33,046 nucleotides of DNA, taken from assembly GCA_019192545.1 (NCBI GenBank), contig JAHCMI010000087.1:1-33046 (forward strand). Reading direction: 5' to 3'. Below the pieces are notes generated by a model, which was given only the letters and a program-made list of their open reading frames with translations, ran no database searches and had not been told where the DNA came from. Position numbers and translations under genes: made by a program. Shown one piece after another: positions 30,678 to 33,046 of this stretch. Position 1 is the first letter of the stretch. Every line of letters begins with the position of its first letter. This stretch comes from Rivularia sp. MS3 (lineage in GTDB: Bacteria; Cyanobacteriota; Cyanobacteriia; Cyanobacteriales; Nostocaceae).

Positions 30678-31157
30678 TTAAGCACCTTGCAATCTAGCAA
30701 AACCAAAGGTAACGTTAAATTCTTCACACCAAATCGCCACAGATTTGAAGTCATCTAAATCAAAGTTGGCGGGAATTTCGTAACGTTGAGCGCCATCGAA
30801 GCGTTGTAAGTTAGCCAGAGTTACATAATTTCTTTCATTCAAGTTAACTGGTACGGTTGAATTGCGATGAAGAACTACTCTTACCTTCGGACCGCGTGCT
30901 GTGGTAAATCCTTTACTAAATTCCAAATAACGTTTACCGTTGACGTTAACAATCTTAGCTGTACCGTTGGTGGGGTGGTCTTGTTCTGTGGTCACGAATC
31001 TACCGGATGCAATCAGTGACTGGGATTTTGCTGCAACTCTAATACTTTGTCCCGCTCTTTGAGCTTCGGCTGGTTGTGCGTTGAGTGCTAACTGTCCGAC
31101 GCTGCCGAATAATACAATTGATGCAATTCCGAATCCAGCTAATTTGTTAAATTTCAT
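30678..31157 (-). CDS. Secreted DM13-domain protein
   Basis: 159 residues. A signal peptide covers about the first 33 (MKFNKLAGFGIASIVLFGSV, cleavage near NAQPAEA-QR). The DM13 domain follows: LIASGRFVTTEQDHPTNGTA, KIVNVNGKRYLEFS, PKVRVVLHRN, AQRYEIPANFDLDDFKSVAI, WCEEFNVTFGFARL. The W-C-x-x-F-N-x-x-F/Y-G-x-A ending is typical; the domain is proposed to bind haem or take part in redox reactions, with one conserved Cys. The product probably acts in the periplasm. The ribosome site GGAAG lies close to the ATG. Confidence 0.88.
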   Translation of the reverse strand: MKFNKLAGFGIASIVLFGSVGQLALNAQPAEAQRAGQSIRVAAKSQSLIASGRFVTTEQDHPTNGTAKIVNVNGKRYLEFSKGFTTARGPKVRVVLHRNSTVPVNLNERNYVTLANLQRFDGAQRYEIPANFDLDDFKSVAIWCEEFNVTFGFARLQGA

Positions 31158-31289
31158 CTTCCGTTACCTCTTGTTGGGGTTTGTTGTTTCTCCGTCCTTA
31201 ATTACTAATATCGGGGATGAAACTGAGGTGGTAATGATTGGTAACTGAAGGGTTGATAAGAGTTATCTGAGAAAACTGAGAAGGTAAAT

Positions 31290-32474
31290 TTATTTATCCA
31301 ACAAAGCCTTCACCTTCCTTACCGTATTAACTGAAGCACCCGCCTTTTGTGCTGCTTTCCTTAACGATAGTCCTTCATTTAATGCAGCTACTATATTCTG
31401 TGATGATGGTTTGGCTAAAAATTCCTCATCCGTTTCCGAACCAACGGGACGACCAATATGAGTACCCCAATATGCAGCTCGTTTCATTCCCGTACTAATT
31501 GCTATCGAACGGCGTTCTTCCCTCCAATGTTCTTCTAGAAGTTCCTCAACTACACTTGGTTTACCTGCCAAAATCTCGGATTCATCCTCTGACAGTACCT
31601 TCTTTTTCATCCTCCGCAAATCAGTCAGCGCTTTTTTAGCTTCCTGTGGGTCTGCAAATTTATAGTATTCGGTAAAACTGCCAATGGGGTAATTGTGTGG
31701 AGCGTATCTGTATTTGAAATATTTCTCAACATTTCCTCGATGTGGTCTTTGAAGCAATACTTTAATTGAGCAAGTGCCTTTTGGTTTGAGCAAATCTTGT
31801 TTAATTTCCGCTACTCGTTCGGTAACATCGCGAGTGGTAATCCCAATTTTGTAAAATGTTTCTTCAAGTGCATCAATTTGAAGGTAGTAAAGAGTATTAG
31901 ATAAAATCTTCTTTAGCTCGGCCCGAAATATCTGTAAATCGCTGAGAAATTCATTAAAATTAGATTCCCCATTTAAAAATGCAACCCGCGCTCTTTTATC
32001 TAATTCCTGCAATTTCTCTTCAATAAAAGGTTCTTGCACTTGGTTAAACAGCATCAACGATAAAGCACCCACCGGAATTTTACCCAGCTTTGTAAACTCA
32101 TAGCGACCTCTAAGACGGTAATCGTTATATTTGAGCAAGTCTTTTTTAATGAAGACTGATTTAATTTCGCTCTCGTAAATTCCTTTATCAATACAACCGT
32201 ACTTATTCCAAAGTTGTTTTAAGTGTTCTAACTCTTTACCAGTCAAGGATATATTAAAGCTATCGTACAGTGGTAAATTGGGCGCTTCCCTACTTTTACT
32301 AGCGACTTCTCGGCAAGTTTCTCCGTCATGAGCAAAGTGATGCTCCTTCACCCGTCCCTTCTTGGCTGTCAGCTTTCCCCCACAGTACGGGCACCTTAAT
32401 TGGGTTTTACCCCTGGGGGAATCTTCAATTGCTACAAGATTATTATCTTGGTTAACGCCGTATCTAAGCCACAT
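31290..32474 (-). CDS. Zinc-finger, GIY-YIG (T5orf172/MUG113-like) and HTH protein
   Basis: ATG 32474 gives 394 residues; a GTG nine bases upstream is an alternative. The N-terminus has LRCPYCGGKLTAKKGRVKEH with HFAHDGETC, a CxxC...HxxH-type finger as in CoiA-like proteins. The centre carries YYLQIDALEETFYKIGITTR with DVTERVAEI and GSFTEYYKF, a GIY-YIG domain of the T5orf172 type (Y...YKIG...R...E). The C-terminus GLSLRKAAQKAGASVNTVRK is a resolvase-like helix-turn-helix. This suggests a DNA-binding nuclease, perhaps mobile or competence-related. It is divergent from psbA. Confidence 0.75.
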   Translation of the reverse strand: MWLRYGVNQDNNLVAIEDSPRGKTQLRCPYCGGKLTAKKGRVKEHHFAHDGETCREVASKSREAPNLPLYDSFNISLTGKELEHLKQLWNKYGCIDKGIYESEIKSVFIKKDLLKYNDYRLRGRYEFTKLGKIPVGALSLMLFNQVQEPFIEEKLQELDKRARVAFLNGESNFNEFLSDLQIFRAELKKILSNTLYYLQIDALEETFYKIGITTRDVTERVAEIKQDLLKPKGTCSIKVLLQRPHRGNVEKYFKYRYAPHNYPIGSFTEYYKFADPQEAKKALTDLRRMKKKVLSEDESEILAGKPSVVEELLEEHWREERRSIAISTGMKRAAYWGTHIGRPVGSETDEEFLAKPSSQNIVAALNEGLSLRKAAQKAGASVNTVRKVKALLDK

Positions 32475-32811
32475 GGAGCGCACCCTTTATTTGACACACT
32501 CCATAATTATATTTTGCCATTACCCGCAACCGTGCTTTACGTCTTGGACATTGCCCCTCATGGTAAACATACCCGCTCTAAAACACGCAACGATAGCGGG
32601 TAGATGAAGTTTATTAGCATCCTGGCAGAAGAAAACTACAGTCCTTATAATGCCCTGCGTTATATTCATTGATAGGCTTAACATATAAGTCCTATAAAAC
32701 AAACTTTATTTCAAAAACTTTACAAAACGTAAAATACACGTTAATGTATAAATATAGGTAAGCAAAAAAGCTTACTGATATATATATAAGACAAACGCAA
32801 TTATCTGAACC
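32475..32811. promoter_or_regulatory. psbA upstream region with leader hairpin
   Basis: No gene is seen. The last 95 bp are very AT-rich, with TTTACA (32719-32724) and TATAAA (32747-32752), too far apart for a standard pair. GTAAGC-AAAAAA-GCTTAC (32758-32775) forms a 6-bp hairpin in the probable 5' leader, followed by TATATATATA. There is no clear Shine-Dalgarno before the ATG. Confidence 0.35.
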
Positions 32812-33046
32812 ATGACAACCACATTACAAAGACGCGAGAGCGCCTCTGCGTGGGAACAGTTCTGCGGATGGATCACCAGCACCAATAACCGTTTATACAT
32901 CGGTTGGTTTGGTGTCTTGATGATTCCTACCCTACTATCTGCAATCACCTGTTTTATCATCGCATTCGTAGCAGCACCTCCTGTTGACATAGATGGTATC
33001 CGCGAGCCTGTTGCAGGTTCCTTGATTTACGGAAACAACATCATCT
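32812..33046 (+). CDS. psbA: Photosystem II D1 protein (N-terminus only)
   Basis: 78 codons before the window edge: [40 protein letters not shown], then [20 protein letters not shown] and [10 protein letters not shown]. This is a canonical D1 start with the first membrane helix. D1 binds the Mn4Ca cluster, pheophytin and QB with D2 in the photosystem II core of the thylakoid. [17 protein letters not shown] and GSLIYGNN resemble the psbA1-type (low-light) D1 of Anabaena rather than a far-red or rogue D1, but residue 130 and the C-terminus are not visible. It is notable that the gene lies on an apparent plasmid. Confidence 0.95.
   Translation, partial: MTTTLQRRESASAWEQFCGWITSTNNRLYIGWFGVLMIPTLLSAITCFIIAFVAAPPVDIDGIREPVAGSLIYGNNII

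Overview
The window looks like part of a large plasmid of a filamentous cyanobacterium, probably Nostocales. A psbA (photosystem II D1) start, several cyanobacteria-restricted families (DUF4351, a cyanobacterial TRADD-N-associated membrane domain, a CyRepA1-type plasmid replication protein) and AT-rich DNA with only one HIP1 site (GCGATCGC) noticed all fit this. A long tRNA cluster of the same type is known from plasmid delta of Anabaena sp. PCC 7120. Everything here is read by eye; no search or folding was run.

Left end (1-5300): the start of a CyRepA1-type replication gene, then a putative origin with seven 22-bp-spaced iterons inside a ~230-bp tandem repeat, then a large HTH protein that may act in replication or its control. 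Next is a minus-strand operon with 4-base overlaps: a ribbon-helix-helix protein, a 42-aa GIY-YIG remnant, a pentapeptide-repeat protein and a nucleotidyltransferase-like protein. A 22-bp perfect palindrome occurs twice, once inside the nucleotidyltransferase gene.

Unknown operon (5380-9947): seven tightly packed or overlapping plus-strand reading frames. They encode helical proteins, a four-helix membrane protein, a membrane-anchored P-loop ATPase and a Cys-rich two-helix membrane protein. One frame (6539-6883) has no ordinary start codon and overlaps both neighbours. I recognise no named system here; it is the best candidate for something undescribed.

Defence island (10156-20233): a DUF4351 nuclease-like protein, a LexA-like winged helix, an AIPR protein, a small heat-shock protein, a C5 methyltransferase with a frameshifted Eco29kI-type restriction enzyme, a leftover hsdS tail, a KAP P-loop NTPase and a PD-(D/E)XK nuclease with a RAMA-like tail. 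A sigma-like factor and a two-helix TRADD-N-type membrane protein follow.

Plasmid accessory region (22.5-28.1 kb): a second ribbon-helix-helix protein, an HTH protein, an HNH protein, several decayed or frameshifted genes, a tyrosine recombinase, a Uma2 nuclease and hypotheticals.

tRNA array (28293-30452): 26 tRNA or tRNA-like units on the plus strand behind one good promoter. Readable anticodons cover all 20 amino acids. Two tRNAs carry a ~30-nt hairpin repeat inside the T loop, three tRNAs with Leu anticodons lack the long variable arm, and a few units are degenerate. The window ends with a secreted DM13 protein, a zinc-finger/GIY-YIG/HTH protein and the first 78 codons of psbA.
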